DNA of 64,000 nucleotides from assembly GCF_001552195.1 (NCBI RefSeq), contig NZ_BCQS01000019.1, positions 1 to 64,000 of the forward strand, in the 5' to 3' direction. The notes under the pieces were generated by a model. It was not told the origin of the DNA, ran no database searches, and was given only the letters and a program-made list of their open reading frames with translations. The translations under genes and the position numbers were made by a program. This document shows positions 17,979-27,226 of this stretch, piece by piece; the first letter of the stretch is position 1, and every line of letters starts with the position of its first letter. This DNA comes from Actinomadura latina NBRC 106108 (GTDB lineage: Bacteria; Actinomycetota; Actinomycetes; Streptosporangiales; Streptosporangiaceae).

Positions 17979-19223
17979 ATGCTCCGGCGACTGGCCATGG
18001 ACATCAGTCCGCTGCGCGACAGCAGGCCGTTCCGCAACGTGTTCATCGCCCGCACCGTGTCGGTCTTCGGGATCGGGATGCTCGCGGTCGCGCTGCCCGT
18101 CCAGGTGTACGACCTGACGGGCTCGACCGTGCACGTCGGAGGGGTGTCGGCGGCGGAGGGGTTCGCGCTGCTCGCCGGGTTCCTGTGGGGCGGCGTGCTC
18201 GCCGACCGGGGCGACCGGCGGCGGCTGATGCTGCGCGCCCGGACGGCCGCAGGCATCGGGTTCGTGCTGCTGGCGCTGAACGCGTTCCTGCCGTCCCCGT
18301 CGCTCGCCGCCCTGTACGTGCTGGCGGCGTGGGACGGCCTGATGACCGGCGTCAGCGTCACCGCGCTGCTGGCCGCGACGCCCGCGCTGGTGAAGCCGGA
18401 CAGGCTCGTGGCGGCGGGGGCGCTGAACGCGCTGACCGTCCGGCTCGGGTCGATGGCCTCGCCGGCGCTCGGCGGGGTCGTCGTGTCGGCGTTCGGCGTC
18501 GGCTGGAACTACGCGGCCGCGGCGGCCGGCACGATCGGCACGATCGGGCTGCTGACCGCGCTCCCGCCGCTCAGGCCGGCGGCCGAGGAGGCGCCGCCGA
18601 ACCCGCTGCGGGCCATCGGGGACGGGTTCCGGTTCGTCGCGTCCCACCGGGTCGTCGGTTCGCTGATGCTGCTCGGGCTGCTGTTCATGGTCGCGGGCGG
18701 CATCCCCGTGCTGATGCCCGCGTTCGCGGCGCGGAGCCTGGACGGCGGCGCCACCACGGTGGGGCTGCTGTTCGCGGCGCCCGCGTGCGGGGCGGTGCTC
18801 GCGTCCGTCACGAGCGGGTGGGCCGGGTCGGCACGCGCGCCGGGGCTGGCGCTGCTCGCCGCGTCCGTCACCGGGTTCGCGGCGCTCGCCTGCCTCGGGC
18901 TGGCCCGCCATCCGGCGCTGGCGGTCGGGATCCTGTTCGTCTACGGGTTCGTCGAGTCGGTCGAGGAGATCCTGCGGTACGGGCTGATCCAGTCGCACAC
19001 CCCCGACTCTCATCTCGGACGCGTCAACGCGCTCTGGGCGGCTCAGGAGACGGGCGGCGGCGCGATCGGGTCGCTGGGGGCCGGGGCCCTCGGCCGGTAC
19101 CTCGCGCCGGGTGCCGCCATCGTCCTCTACGGGACGGTCAGCGCGGTCCTCGCGCTGGCCCTGGCGCTGACGCTGACCGGGCTCCGGACGGCGAGGATGC
19201 GTCCGGAGCCCGAGCCGGGCTGA
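17979..19223 (+). CDS. EntS-like MFS siderophore exporter
   Basis: A 414-residue major facilitator with about 12 hydrophobic segments. The N-terminal stretch, with SPLRDSRPFRNVFIAR followed by VFGIGMLAVALPVQVYDLTGS, resembles EntS-type enterobactin exporters. The GVLADRGDRRRLML loop is the canonical MFS motif between helices 2 and 3. It should pump the finished siderophore out of the cell. ATG 17979 follows GAGGAG at 17962-17967 at a long but usable distance; ATG 17997 is an alternative. Transcription would be iron-repressed through the box immediately upstream. The stop TGA abuts the NRPS stop on the other strand, giving the shared hexamer TGATCA. Confidence 0.88.
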   Translation: MLRRLAMDISPLRDSRPFRNVFIARTVSVFGIGMLAVALPVQVYDLTGSTVHVGGVSAAEGFALLAGFLWGGVLADRGDRRRLMLRARTAAGIGFVLLALNAFLPSPSLAALYVLAAWDGLMTGVSVTALLAATPALVKPDRLVAAGALNALTVRLGSMASPALGGVVVSAFGVGWNYAAAAAGTIGTIGLLTALPPLRPAAEEAPPNPLRAIGDGFRFVASHRVVGSLMLLGLLFMVAGGIPVLMPAFAARSLDGGATTVGLLFAAPACGAVLASVTSGWAGSARAPGLALLAASVTGFAALACLGLARHPALAVGILFVYGFVESVEEILRYGLIQSHTPDSHLGRVNALWAAQETGGGAIGSLGAGALGRYLAPGAAIVLYGTVSAVLALALALTLTGLRTARMRPEPEPG

Positions 19224-22200
19224 TCATCCGAGGCGGGCGGCGACCTCCTCCTCGGTCATCGCCTCGACCTCCAGCCAGATGGCGGCGACGGCCTCCAGGC
19301 GTCCCGGCGCCTCCTCCAGGTCGGTGAAGCGGCGGCAGACGCGGGCGATGGTCCGCTCGGCGAACAGGACGCGCACCGGCAGCGCGGTCGTGTCGAGCGC
19401 CTCCCGCAGCCGCGCGACGACCGTGGTCGCGAGGACGGAGTCGCCGCCGAGGGCGAAGAAGTCGGCGTCCGCGCCGACGCGCTCCTCGCCCAGCACCTCG
19501 GCGACGATCCGGGCCAGGACCTTCTCCAGCGGCGTCGCCGGTTCGGCGCGGGCCGCCTCGCCCTTCTCTGCGGCGGCCAAGGCGGTGAGGGCCTTGCGGT
19601 CGACCTTGCCGTTCGCGGTGAGCGGCAGTTCCTCCACGGGGACGAGCAGTTCGGGCACCATGTGCGGCGGCAGGAGGCCGCGGGCGTGGGCCAGCACCGC
19701 AGCGGGGTCGCCCGACGCGACGACGGCTGCGGCCAAGCGGCCGCCGGCCAGCAGCGCGACCGCCCGCCGCACGGAGGGATGGTCCTGCAGCGCGGCCTCG
19801 ACCTCGCCGAGTTCGATCCGGAAGCCGCGCACCTTGACCTGGTGGTCGCGGCGGCCGAGGAATTCGAGGGTCCCGTCCGGCCGGTAGCGGGCCAGGTCGC
19901 CCGTCCGGTACCAGCGCACTCCCTCGTGGACGACGAACCGGTCGGCCGTGCGCTCCGGGTCGCCGGCGTAGCCGTCCGCGACGCCGGCGCCGCCGATCCA
20001 CAGCTCACCCGCCACCCAGTCGGGGCGGTCGCGGCCCCGCTCGTCCACGACCCGGCACGCGACCCCGCTCAGCGGGACCCCGTACGGGACGGCGTGCCAG
20101 TCGGACGGCACCTCCCCCGCGACCTCCTGCACCGTGGAGTGGATCGCCGTCTCCGTCGTCCCGCCCAGCGCGACGAACCGGCATCCGGGCGCGCGCTCCT
20201 CCAGCAGCGCGGGCAGGTGCGTGCCCACCCAGTCGCCGCCCAGCAGGACCAGCCGCAGGCTCTCCGGGCGGCCCGCGTGCAGCAGCATCTCCAGCACGGA
20301 CGGGACGCAGTTGAGCACGCTCACCGACCAGCAGCGCACCAGTTCGGCCCAGCGGGCGGCGTCGCGCCGCTCGTCCTCGTCCGGCAGGACGACCGCGCCG
20401 CCCGCCGACCAGGGCGCGAACAGGTCGAACACCGACAGGTCGAAGTCGAGCGCCGACACCCCGAGCGCGACGTCGTCCTCCCCGATCGCGAACCGCTCGA
20501 TCAGGTCGCCGATGGTGTTCATGGCCGCGCCGTGCGACACCTCGACGCCCTTCGGCTCCCCGGTCGACCCGGACGTGAACAGCACGTACGCGACCTGGTC
20601 CGGACGGACGGCGACTGGTTCCGGCAGCCGAACCGCATCGGCGAGCCCGTCTGCGAGAACCGCGCCTCTGACACTGATGCCGACCGTCGGCTCGCCAGCG
20701 GCCCCGGCCGCGACGGGGATCAGGGACGCGGCGACGCCGGCACCCGCGCGGATCCTGGCGCGGCGGGCGTCCGGCTGCTCGGTGCCTATCGGGACGTAGG
20801 CGGCACCGGCCGCGAGCACGCCGAGGACGGCGGCGACCTGCGCAGGGCTCTTGGGGAGTTCGACCGAGACCCGGTCGCCGGGCCGCACGCCCGAGGCGAC
20901 CAGCCCGGACGCGATGCGCAGGGCGCGGGAGGCCAGTTCGCCGTAGGTCAGTGTGCCGTCGTCGCCCCAGTGCACGGCCGGGGCGTCCGGACGGCGCCGG
21001 GCGTGCTCGAAGAAGCCTCGGGTCAGCGTCCGCGGCGGCGGCGCGGGGGTCGCGTTCAACGCCCGCCGGACGCGGAGCCGGGACGCGGGAGCCGCGATGC
21101 CGAGCGGCGCCGACCAGTCGGCGCCGGGCGCACCCAGCCGCGTGATCGCGGACGTGTACGCGTCGAACATCGCCTCGGCGACGCCGTCCCGGAAGGCCGG
21201 CACGCGCACGTCCCAGTTCAGCAGCAGCCCGCCGGACACCTCGGTCACCTGCGCGTCCAGCAGCACCTGCGGCCCCTGCGAGATGATCCACTCCGGCTCC
21301 CCGAAGTGCTCGCGCACGCGCTCGCCGAACAGCTCCCCCAGGTTCAGGGCACTGGTGTACACGATCGGCGCCAGCACCTGCTCTCCGCGCAGCCGCGACA
21401 GGTCGCGCAGCACCTCCAGGCCCGAGTAGTCGCTGTGCGCACCCGCCGTGTGCAGGTTCGCCTGCAGCCTCCGCGCCCGCTCGACGAACGGCAGGTCCTC
21501 CCCGAGGTCGGCTTCCAGCATGATCGACCCGGTGAAGTCGCCGACGACCGAGTCCACGTCCGGGTGGACGGGCTCCCGGTGGAACAGCGGCAGGTTCAGC
21601 AGGAAGCGCGGCGTCGCCGACCAGGCGCCGACGACCTCGGCGAACACGGCGGCCAGGGCCATGGCCGGGGTGACGCCCTCGGCATGCGCCCGCGCGATGA
21701 ACCGGCCCTTCTCCTCGGGCGGCAGCCGGTGGTGCCTGCGCTCGACCCGGTCGCCGGGCTCGGGCACGACGGGCAGTTCGGGCGGGCCGGGCAGGTCGGC
21801 CAGCCGCTCGGCCCACCACCGCCGGTCCTGTTCCCGTGCGGAGGCCCGCGGGTCGTCGGCGAGGTAGCGCGCGTAGCCGTAGCGGATCGGGTTGAGCGTC
21901 TCGCCCTCGTACAGCGCGGCGAGGTCGGCGAGCATGACGCGGTAGCTCATCGCGTCGGCCGCGACCATGTCGACGTCCAGGTGGAGGCGGGCGGTGCCGC
22001 CGGGCAGCAGGCTGAGGCGGGCGTCGAAGACGCGGCCGTCCTCGATCGGGAGGCGCTGCTCCGACATCTCGGCCCGGATCCGCGCCAGCTCGGCACCGGA
22101 GTCGCCCGAGCGCAGGTCGTGGACGGTCACCACGGGCTCCGGACGTTCGGGCAGGATCCGCTGCGTCCCGTCGTCCGACACCGCGACCCGCAGCATCGGG

Positions 22201-22631
22201 TGCCGCCGCACCAGCCCGCGCACGGCCTCCTCGAACCGCACCGGGTCGATCGCGCGCCCGTCCAGCTCGACGTACAGGTGCGCGGCGACCGAGCCGAGCG
22301 ACTGGCCGGAGTCGCGGCCGATCCAGTACGCGTGCTGCATCAGCGCCAGCGGGAACGGACCATCGGGCTCGATGTCGGCCGGTTCCAGCGCGGGCGGCCC
22401 GGCGGCCGCCTCCACCTGGCCCTTGTCGGCGAGCAGCTCCCACCACTCGGCCAGCGTGGGACGTTCGGCCAGCTCGGCGAAGCGGATCTCGATGCCGCGG
22501 CGGCGCAGCCGGCCGGTCAGCCGCATCAGCCGGATCGAGTCCATCCCGAGCTCGATGAGGTTGTCGCCCGCCTCCGCGCGCTCGCCCAGCACCTCCGCCA
22601 GCGCGGTGTGCAGCTCATCCCAGGTCAGCAC
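19224..22631 (-). CDS. Siderophore NRPS: ArCP-Cy-A-PCP
   Basis: A 1135-residue one-module synthetase. Order: aryl carrier protein (about 5-70, LIELGMDSIRL), heterocyclisation domain (about 90-510, DMVAAD as the DxxxxD motif in place of HHxxxDG), adenylation domain (about 540-1030, with FTSGSTGEPKG and YRTGDLARY), and a C-terminal carrier (about 1045-1110, FFALGGDSVLA). It should take salicylate from the ligase, condense it with an activated Ser, Thr or Cys, and close an oxazoline or thiazoline ring. My hand-aligned specificity code is DLFNLGLIHK; it mixes features of the Cys code (DLYNLSLIWK) and Thr code (DFWNIGMVHK), so Ser is plausible. There is no thioesterase or release domain, so further modules must act elsewhere. 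GTG start at 22631, 15 bp after an IdeR box. Confidence 0.92.
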   Translation of the reverse strand: MLTWDELHTALAEVLGERAEAGDNLIELGMDSIRLMRLTGRLRRRGIEIRFAELAERPTLAEWWELLADKGQVEAAAGPPALEPADIEPDGPFPLALMQHAYWIGRDSGQSLGSVAAHLYVELDGRAIDPVRFEEAVRGLVRRHPMLRVAVSDDGTQRILPERPEPVVTVHDLRSGDSGAELARIRAEMSEQRLPIEDGRVFDARLSLLPGGTARLHLDVDMVAADAMSYRVMLADLAALYEGETLNPIRYGYARYLADDPRASAREQDRRWWAERLADLPGPPELPVVPEPGDRVERRHHRLPPEEKGRFIARAHAEGVTPAMALAAVFAEVVGAWSATPRFLLNLPLFHREPVHPDVDSVVGDFTGSIMLEADLGEDLPFVERARRLQANLHTAGAHSDYSGLEVLRDLSRLRGEQVLAPIVYTSALNLGELFGERVREHFGEPEWIISQGPQVLLDAQVTEVSGGLLLNWDVRVPAFRDGVAEAMFDAYTSAITRLGAPGADWSAPLGIAAPASRLRVRRALNATPAPPPRTLTRGFFEHARRRPDAPAVHWGDDGTLTYGELASRALRIASGLVASGVRPGDRVSVELPKSPAQVAAVLGVLAAGAAYVPIGTEQPDARRARIRAGAGVAASLIPVAAGAAGEPTVGISVRGAVLADGLADAVRLPEPVAVRPDQVAYVLFTSGSTGEPKGVEVSHGAAMNTIGDLIERFAIGEDDVALGVSALDFDLSVFDLFAPWSAGGAVVLPDEDERRDAARWAELVRCWSVSVLNCVPSVLEMLLHAGRPESLRLVLLGGDWVGTHLPALLEERAPGCRFVALGGTTETAIHSTVQEVAGEVPSDWHAVPYGVPLSGVACRVVDERGRDRPDWVAGELWIGGAGVADGYAGDPERTADRFVVHEGVRWYRTGDLARYRPDGTLEFLGRRDHQVKVRGFRIELGEVEAALQDHPSVRRAVALLAGGRLAAAVVASGDPAAVLAHARGLLPPHMVPELLVPVEELPLTANGKVDRKALTALAAAEKGEAARAEPATPLEKVLARIVAEVLGEERVGADADFFALGGDSVLATTVVARLREALDTTALPVRVLFAERTIARVCRRFTDLEEAPGRLEAVAAIWLEVEAMTEEEVAARLG

Positions 22632-22646
22632 GGAACCCCTCTCAAA

Positions 22647-22665
22647 TTAGGTAAGGCTAACCTAA
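22647..22665. promoter_or_regulatory. IdeR/DtxR iron box of the NRPS gene
   Basis: TTAGGTAAGGCTAACCTAA matches the 19-bp IdeR consensus except at one position. It lies 15 bp upstream of the NRPS start and just downstream of the fepC stop, so the NRPS has its own iron-repressed promoter. Confidence 0.93.
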
Positions 22666-22666
22666 T

Positions 22667-23485
22667 TCACGGGGTTTTCACGGTCAACGCCCGCCGCCGG
22701 GCGGCCGGGACGATCAGCGGCGTCTCCGTCTCCGGGTCCGGGATGACGCGGCACGGCAGCCCGAACACCCGCTCCACCAGATCGGCCGTCACGATCTCGG
22801 CGGGCGGCCCCTCGGCCAGCACCTCCCCGGCCCGCATCGCGATGAGATGGGTGGCGTAGCGGCAGGCGTGGTTGAGGTCGTGCAGCACCGCGACGAGCGT
22901 CCGCCCCTCCTCGTGGAGCCGCGCGCACAGGTCGAGGACCTCGATCTGGTGGGCGATGTCCAGGTAGGTCGTCGGCTCGTCCAGCAGCATGATGCCGGTC
23001 TGCTGCGCCAGGACGAGCGCGAGCCACACCCGCTGGCGCTGCCCGCCGGACAGCTCGTCCACCACCCTGTCCGCGAGGTCGGTGACGCCGACGGCGGCCA
23101 TCGACTCCCGCACGACGGCCTCGTCCTCGTGCGACCACTGCCGCAGCAGGCTCTGGTGCGGGTAGCGGCCGCGGGCGACGAGGTCGCCGACCGTGATGCC
23201 CTCCGGGGTGAGCGGCGACTGCGGCAGCAGCCCGAGCCGCCGCGCGAGCCGCTTCGGCGGCAGCGCCGCGATCGGCCCGCCGTCCAGGTGGACGGTCCCC
23301 TCACGGGGGCGCAGCAGCCGGGCCAGGGCGCGCAGCAGCGTCGACTTGCCGCACGCGTTCGGCCCGACGATGACGGTGAACGACCCGTCCGGGATCTCCA
23401 CGCCGAGCCCCTCGGCGACGACGCGCTTCTCATAGGCGAGGGTCAGGTCCTCCGCGCGCAACCGGTTCACCCGCTCGTGAGTCAC
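22667..23485 (-). CDS. fepC: Ferric-siderophore ABC transporter, ATP-binding protein
   Basis: A 272-residue ATPase of the FepC/FhuC family. It has a Walker A with the family-typical GPNACGKST, signature LSGGQRQR, Walker B with LLLDEPTTYLDIAHQ, and the switch His in VLHDLNHA. It would drive uptake of the iron-loaded siderophore through the two FecCD permeases. The GTG start at 23485 overlaps the preceding permease stop by four bases (GTGA). No periplasmic-type binding lipoprotein gene is present in the locus. Confidence 0.93.
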   Translation of the reverse strand: MTHERVNRLRAEDLTLAYEKRVVAEGLGVEIPDGSFTVIVGPNACGKSTLLRALARLLRPREGTVHLDGGPIAALPPKRLARRLGLLPQSPLTPEGITVGDLVARGRYPHQSLLRQWSHEDEAVVRESMAAVGVTDLADRVVDELSGGQRQRVWLALVLAQQTGIMLLDEPTTYLDIAHQIEVLDLCARLHEEGRTLVAVLHDLNHACRYATHLIAMRAGEVLAEGPPAEIVTADLVERVFGLPCRVIPDPETETPLIVPAARRRALTVKTP

Positions 23486-24507
23486 ATCGTCCCCTTCCGT
23501 CCGGTGGTGGACAGCAGCCAGGCCAGGTACACGCCGCCGAGGACGCCGGTGACGACGCCCACCGGCACCGCGACCGGCAGATGGAGCGAGATCAGGTCGC
23601 CGCAGGCGAGCAGCGCGGCGCCGGTCAGCGCGGCGGGCAGCAGCTGCGCGCCGGGGCGGCGGGTCAGCCGGCGGGCGAGCTGCGGCGCGGCCAGCGCGAC
23701 GAACGGGACGGGCCCGGCCGCCGCGGTCGCCGCCGCGACGAGGCCCACCCCGGCGACCGTGAGCAGCGCCCGCGTCCGCTGGACCGGGACGCCGAGCGCC
23801 TGCGCCGCGTCGTCGCCGAGCTCGCCCATGCCGAGCGGCCGGGCGAGCAGCAGTGCCGCCGGGACCAGCACGGCCAGCGCGATCGCTAGCGGGACGGCCT
23901 GGTCCCAGTCGCGCCCGTTCAGGCTGCCGGTCAGCCAGAACGCGGCCTCGTACGCCTCCCGCAGCTCGGCGCGGGTGATGAGGTAGGAGTTGAGGGCCTC
24001 CAGCATCGCCGCCGCCGCGACGCCGATCAGCACCAGCCGGACGCCGTGCACGCCGCCGCCCGGCCGGTGGGCGACCAGGTAGACGGCGAGGGCGGTGAAC
24101 ACCGCGCCCGCGACCGAGGAGGCCGTGACGGCGAGCGCGCCGCCGCCGAACACGAGGATCTGCAGCAGCGCGCCGGTCGCCGAGCCGGTGGTGAAGCCGA
24201 TCAGGTCGGGGCTGCCGAGCGGGTTGCGGGAGATGCTCTGGAAGATCGCGCCGCTGAGCCCGAGCGCGAGCCCGGCGAGCAGCCCGGTCACGGCGCGCGG
24301 CAGCCGCAGCGTCCGGACGATGAACTCGGTGGCGCGGTCGCCCTGCCCGAGGACGGCGCGCACCACCTCCGGCGGGGAGATCGGGAACTCCCCCGAGCCG
24401 ACGACGAGCACCGCGGCGGAGGCGGCGACCGCCGCGAGCACCCCGCACACCGCCGCCGCCCGCGGCTCCCACCGCAGCGAGGCGCCGCCCGCCCGCAGCA
24501 CCCTCAT
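23482..24507 (-). CDS. fepG: Ferric-siderophore ABC transporter, FecCD permease 2
   Basis: A 341-residue membrane protein with about ten hydrophobic segments. The segment with Q-S-I-S-R-N-P-L-G-S-P-D-L-I-G is characteristic of the FecCD family, as is the acidic GDDAAQALG cytoplasmic loop that contacts the ATPase. The ATG at 24507 overlaps the upstream permease stop as ATGA. It forms a heterodimeric channel with the first permease. Confidence 0.92.
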   Translation of the reverse strand: MRVLRAGGASLRWEPRAAAVCGVLAAVAASAAVLVVGSGEFPISPPEVVRAVLGQGDRATEFIVRTLRLPRAVTGLLAGLALGLSGAIFQSISRNPLGSPDLIGFTTGSATGALLQILVFGGGALAVTASSVAGAVFTALAVYLVAHRPGGGVHGVRLVLIGVAAAAMLEALNSYLITRAELREAYEAAFWLTGSLNGRDWDQAVPLAIALAVLVPAALLLARPLGMGELGDDAAQALGVPVQRTRALLTVAGVGLVAAATAAAGPVPFVALAAPQLARRLTRRPGAQLLPAALTGAALLACGDLISLHLPVAVPVGVVTGVLGGVYLAWLLSTTGRKGTM

Positions 24508-25547
24508 AGGTCGCGCGTCCTTCCCCGCCGGACCATCACGGCGAACAGCGGCGCTCCGAGGAACGCGGTGACGATGCCGGTCTCCAGTTCGCCGGGCGCG
24601 ACGACGCGGCCGATGATGTCCGCGCCGAGCAGCAGGACGGGCGCGAGGAGCAGCGAGTACGGCAGGACGAGCCGCTGGTCGGGCCCGGCGGCGGTCCGGA
24701 CGATGAACGGGACGGCGAGCCCGAGGAACCAGATCGGCCCGGCCGCCGCCGTCGCCGACCCGCACAGCAGCACCACGGCGAGCGCGCCGAGCGCCCGCGT
24801 CCGGCCGGGGCGGGAGCCGAGGGCGCGGCCCGCGTCGTCGCCCATGGCGAGCGCGTTCAGCGGGCGGGCGAGCGCCAGCGCCAGGACCGTTCCCACCAGG
24901 ACGAACGGCAGGACGCGGTAGAACACCGCCATCTCCCGGCCGCCGAGCGAGCCGACCTGCCAGAACCGGAAGCCGTTGAAGTTGCCGGGGGCGAGCAGCA
25001 TGACGCCGGCCGTCATCGCGCTGAACACGGCGTTGACGGCGGCGCCCGCGAGCACCAGCCGCGCCGGTGACGCGCCGCCCCGGCCGCGCGCGCCGATCAT
25101 GTAGACGAGGGCCGCGGCGCCCGCCGCGCCGGCGAAGGCCGCCCAGACGTAGACGAGCGCGTCGTCCGCGCGGGTGGCGCCGATGACGAGGACGACCGCG
25201 AGGGCCGCGCCGCCGTTCACGCCGAGCAGCCCCGGCTCGGCGAGCGGGTTGCGGGTGAGGGCCTGCATCACCGCCCCGGCCACGCCGAGCGCCATGCCGA
25301 CGGCGATGCCGAGCAGGGTGCGCGGCAGCCGCAGCTCGTGGACGATCAGCTCCGCCCGCGACGTGTCGTCCGGGGAGAGCACACCGGGCAGCACCCGCCC
25401 GAACGGCACGTCCCCGGCCCCGACCGCGAGGCTCGCGACGACCGTCGCCAGCAGCACGGCCGCGAGGACGGGGAGCCAGAGCCTGCGCGAGGCCCGTCCC
25501 CCTTTCACCGGGGGGCGTGGCGGAGCGGTGCGCGCGGGCGACAACAC
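24504..25547 (-). CDS. fepD: Ferric-siderophore ABC transporter, FecCD permease 1
   Basis: A 347-residue FecCD-family permease with about ten membrane segments, an LTRNPLAEPGLLGVNGG motif and a GDDAGRALG loop. It is the first gene of the uptake operon. The only reasonable start is GTG at 25547, which directly abuts the IdeR box upstream, leaving no room for a leader with a ribosome binding site. The transcript is therefore probably leaderless, or the real start is a little downstream. Confidence 0.9.
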   Translation of the reverse strand: MLSPARTAPPRPPVKGGRASRRLWLPVLAAVLLATVVASLAVGAGDVPFGRVLPGVLSPDDTSRAELIVHELRLPRTLLGIAVGMALGVAGAVMQALTRNPLAEPGLLGVNGGAALAVVLVIGATRADDALVYVWAAFAGAAGAAALVYMIGARGRGGASPARLVLAGAAVNAVFSAMTAGVMLLAPGNFNGFRFWQVGSLGGREMAVFYRVLPFVLVGTVLALALARPLNALAMGDDAGRALGSRPGRTRALGALAVVLLCGSATAAAGPIWFLGLAVPFIVRTAAGPDQRLVLPYSLLLAPVLLLGADIIGRVVAPGELETGIVTAFLGAPLFAVMVRRGRTRDL

Positions 25548-25565
25548 AAGGTGAGGCTAGCCTAA
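25547..25565. promoter_or_regulatory. IdeR/DtxR iron box of the uptake operon
   Basis: CAAGGTGAGGCTAGCCTAA agrees with the 19-bp IdeR consensus at 15 of 19 positions. It touches the GTG start of the first permease gene, so iron-loaded repressor would cover the promoter of the fepD-fepG-fepC operon. Confidence 0.8.
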
Positions 25566-25609
25566 GCTAACTTCCCCTTCAAGGTCACCCTCCCCGTGCG
25601 CCCTTCAGC

Positions 25610-25662
25610 AATACACGCGTATGGTATACATTCGTATTGGAGATTGAACGCTTGTATTGGAG
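25610..25662. promoter_or_regulatory. AT-rich repeat region upstream of the TetR gene (possible operator)
   Basis: An AT-rich island in otherwise GC-rich sequence. It contains inverted AATAC (25610-25614) and GTATT (25634-25638), and a direct repeat GTATTGGAG at 25634-25642 and 25654-25662. The second copy also provides the ribosome binding site for the TetR gene. An autoregulatory TetR operator is plausible. Confidence 0.5.
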
Positions 25663-25668
25663 TCATGC

Positions 25669-26331
25669 ATGGCGGCGGAGAGGGACCCCGCGCCGGAGGA
25701 CCTGACGGCCCGCGCCCGCATCCGGGACGCGGCGCTGCTGCAGTTCGCCGAGCGCGGCACGAAGGGCGCGACGTTCCGCGGGATCGCCGAGGCCGCCGGC
25801 GTCTCGGTGGGGCTCGTCCAGCACCACTTCGGCTCGAAGGACGAACTGCGCGAGGCGTGCGACGCCTACACGCTCGACACGGTCCGCCGGCTCAGCGACG
25901 CCAGCGGCGGCGCCGGCGATCCCGGCTTCCAGGCGTGGGCGGACCGGCTCGCCATGCCGGTGCGCCGCTACCTCGCCCGCGCGCTCGTCGACGGCTCCGC
26001 CGCCGCGGCCCGGCTGTTCGACGACCTGGTCGCCACCACCGAGCGGTACTTCACCGACCCGCCGCCCGCGTTCACGACCCCCGACACCCGCGACCCGCAC
26101 GCGTTCTCCGCCGCGATCGTCGCGATGACCGTCGGCATCGAGGTCCTGCACGAGCACCTGTCGCGGGTGCTCGGCGCCGACACCTTCACCACCGAGGGCT
26201 CCCTGCGGCTGCGGCACGCCGTCCTGGAGGTCTTCGCCGGGCAGATGCTCAGCCCGGAGATCGTCGAGCAGGGCCACGCGGCCCTGGACGCCTACGAGGC
26301 CGCACTCACCGAGGAGCGCAACGATGAATGA
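25669..26331 (+). CDS. TetR-family transcriptional regulator
   Basis: A 220-residue repressor. The N-terminal helix-turn-helix (about 18-65) has the typical pattern [14 protein letters not shown], then [20 protein letters not shown]. The helical C-terminal domain would bind an unknown ligand. It overlaps the following ABC ATPase gene by eight bases, so regulator and transporter form one operon. The likely role is ligand-induced release of efflux genes. The ATG at 25669 has GGAG six to seven bases upstream. Confidence 0.9.
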   Translation: MAAERDPAPEDLTARARIRDAALLQFAERGTKGATFRGIAEAAGVSVGLVQHHFGSKDELREACDAYTLDTVRRLSDASGGAGDPGFQAWADRLAMPVRRYLARALVDGSAAAARLFDDLVATTERYFTDPPPAFTTPDTRDPHAFSAAIVAMTVGIEVLHEHLSRVLGADTFTTEGSLRLRHAVLEVFAGQMLSPEIVEQGHAALDAYEAALTEERNDE

Positions 26332-27226
26332 CGTCGTCGAGGCCGAGGGCCTGGTCAAGACGTTCGGCCGGACGCGCGCACTGGACGGGCTCGGCCTGTC
26401 CGTCCGGTCCGGCGAGGTGCACGGCTTCCTCGGCCCGAACGGCGCCGGGAAGTCCACCGCGATCCGCGTGCTGCTGGGGCTGATGCGCGCGGACGCGGGC
26501 ACCGCCCGGCTGCTCGGCGGCGACCCCTGGCGCGACGCCACCGCCCTGCACCGCCGCATCGCCTACGTCCCCGGCGACGTGACGCTGTGGCCGAACCTGT
26601 CCGGCGGCGAGGTCATCGACCTGCTCGGGCGGCTGCGCGGCGGCCTCGACGAGCGCCGCCGCGCCGAGCTGCTCGGCCGGTTCGAGCTCGACCCGAAGAA
26701 GAAGGGCCGCGCCTACTCCAAGGGCAACCGCCAGAAGGTCGCCCTCGTCGCGGCGTTCGCGTCCGACGCGGAACTGCTGATCCTGGACGAGCCCACCTCC
26801 GGCCTCGACCCCCTCATGGAGGAGGTCTTCCAGGAGTGCGTGCGGGAGGAGCGGCGGGGCGGCCGGACGGTGCTCCTGTCGAGCCACATCCTCAGCGAGG
26901 TCGAGGCCCTCTGCGACCGCGTCACGATCATCCGCAGGGGCCGGACCGTCGAGACCGGAACGCTCGCCGACCTGCGGCACCTGACCCGCACGTCCGTCCA
27001 CGCCGAACTCGCCGGGCCGCCGGACGGGATCCCGCTGCCCGGCGCGCACGACGTCCGCATCGACGGCACCTCCATCACGTTCGAGGTCGACACCCCGCAG
27101 CTGGACTCCGCGCTCCAGCAGCTCACCCGGATCGGCGTCCGCGCCCTGACGAGCCGCCCGCCCACCCTCGAAGAGCTCTTCCTGCGCCACTACGAGGACG
27201 ACCTCGCCGGGGAGGCGGCCTCATGA
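26324..27226 (+). CDS. ABC-2 type exporter ATP-binding protein
   Basis: A 300-residue ATPase with Walker A (GPNGAGKST), Walker B ([15 protein letters not shown]) and switch His (SSHILSEVE). The signature reads YSKGNRQK rather than LSGGQ, a form common in actinobacterial antibiotic-export ATPases. It pairs with the following permease through an ATGA overlap. Located after a TetR gene, it is likely a drug or natural-product efflux pump; the substrate cannot be inferred. Confidence 0.92.
   Translation: MNDVVEAEGLVKTFGRTRALDGLGLSVRSGEVHGFLGPNGAGKSTAIRVLLGLMRADAGTARLLGGDPWRDATALHRRIAYVPGDVTLWPNLSGGEVIDLLGRLRGGLDERRRAELLGRFELDPKKKGRAYSKGNRQKVALVAAFASDAELLILDEPTSGLDPLMEEVFQECVREERRGGRTVLLSSHILSEVEALCDRVTIIRRGRTVETGTLADLRHLTRTSVHAELAGPPDGIPLPGAHDVRIDGTSITFEVDTPQLDSALQQLTRIGVRALTSRPPTLEELFLRHYEDDLAGEAAS

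Noticed and set aside
19662-22859. A 1065-residue open frame opposite the NRPS
   Set aside because: Antisense shadow caused by high GC; all NRPS motifs lie on the other strand.
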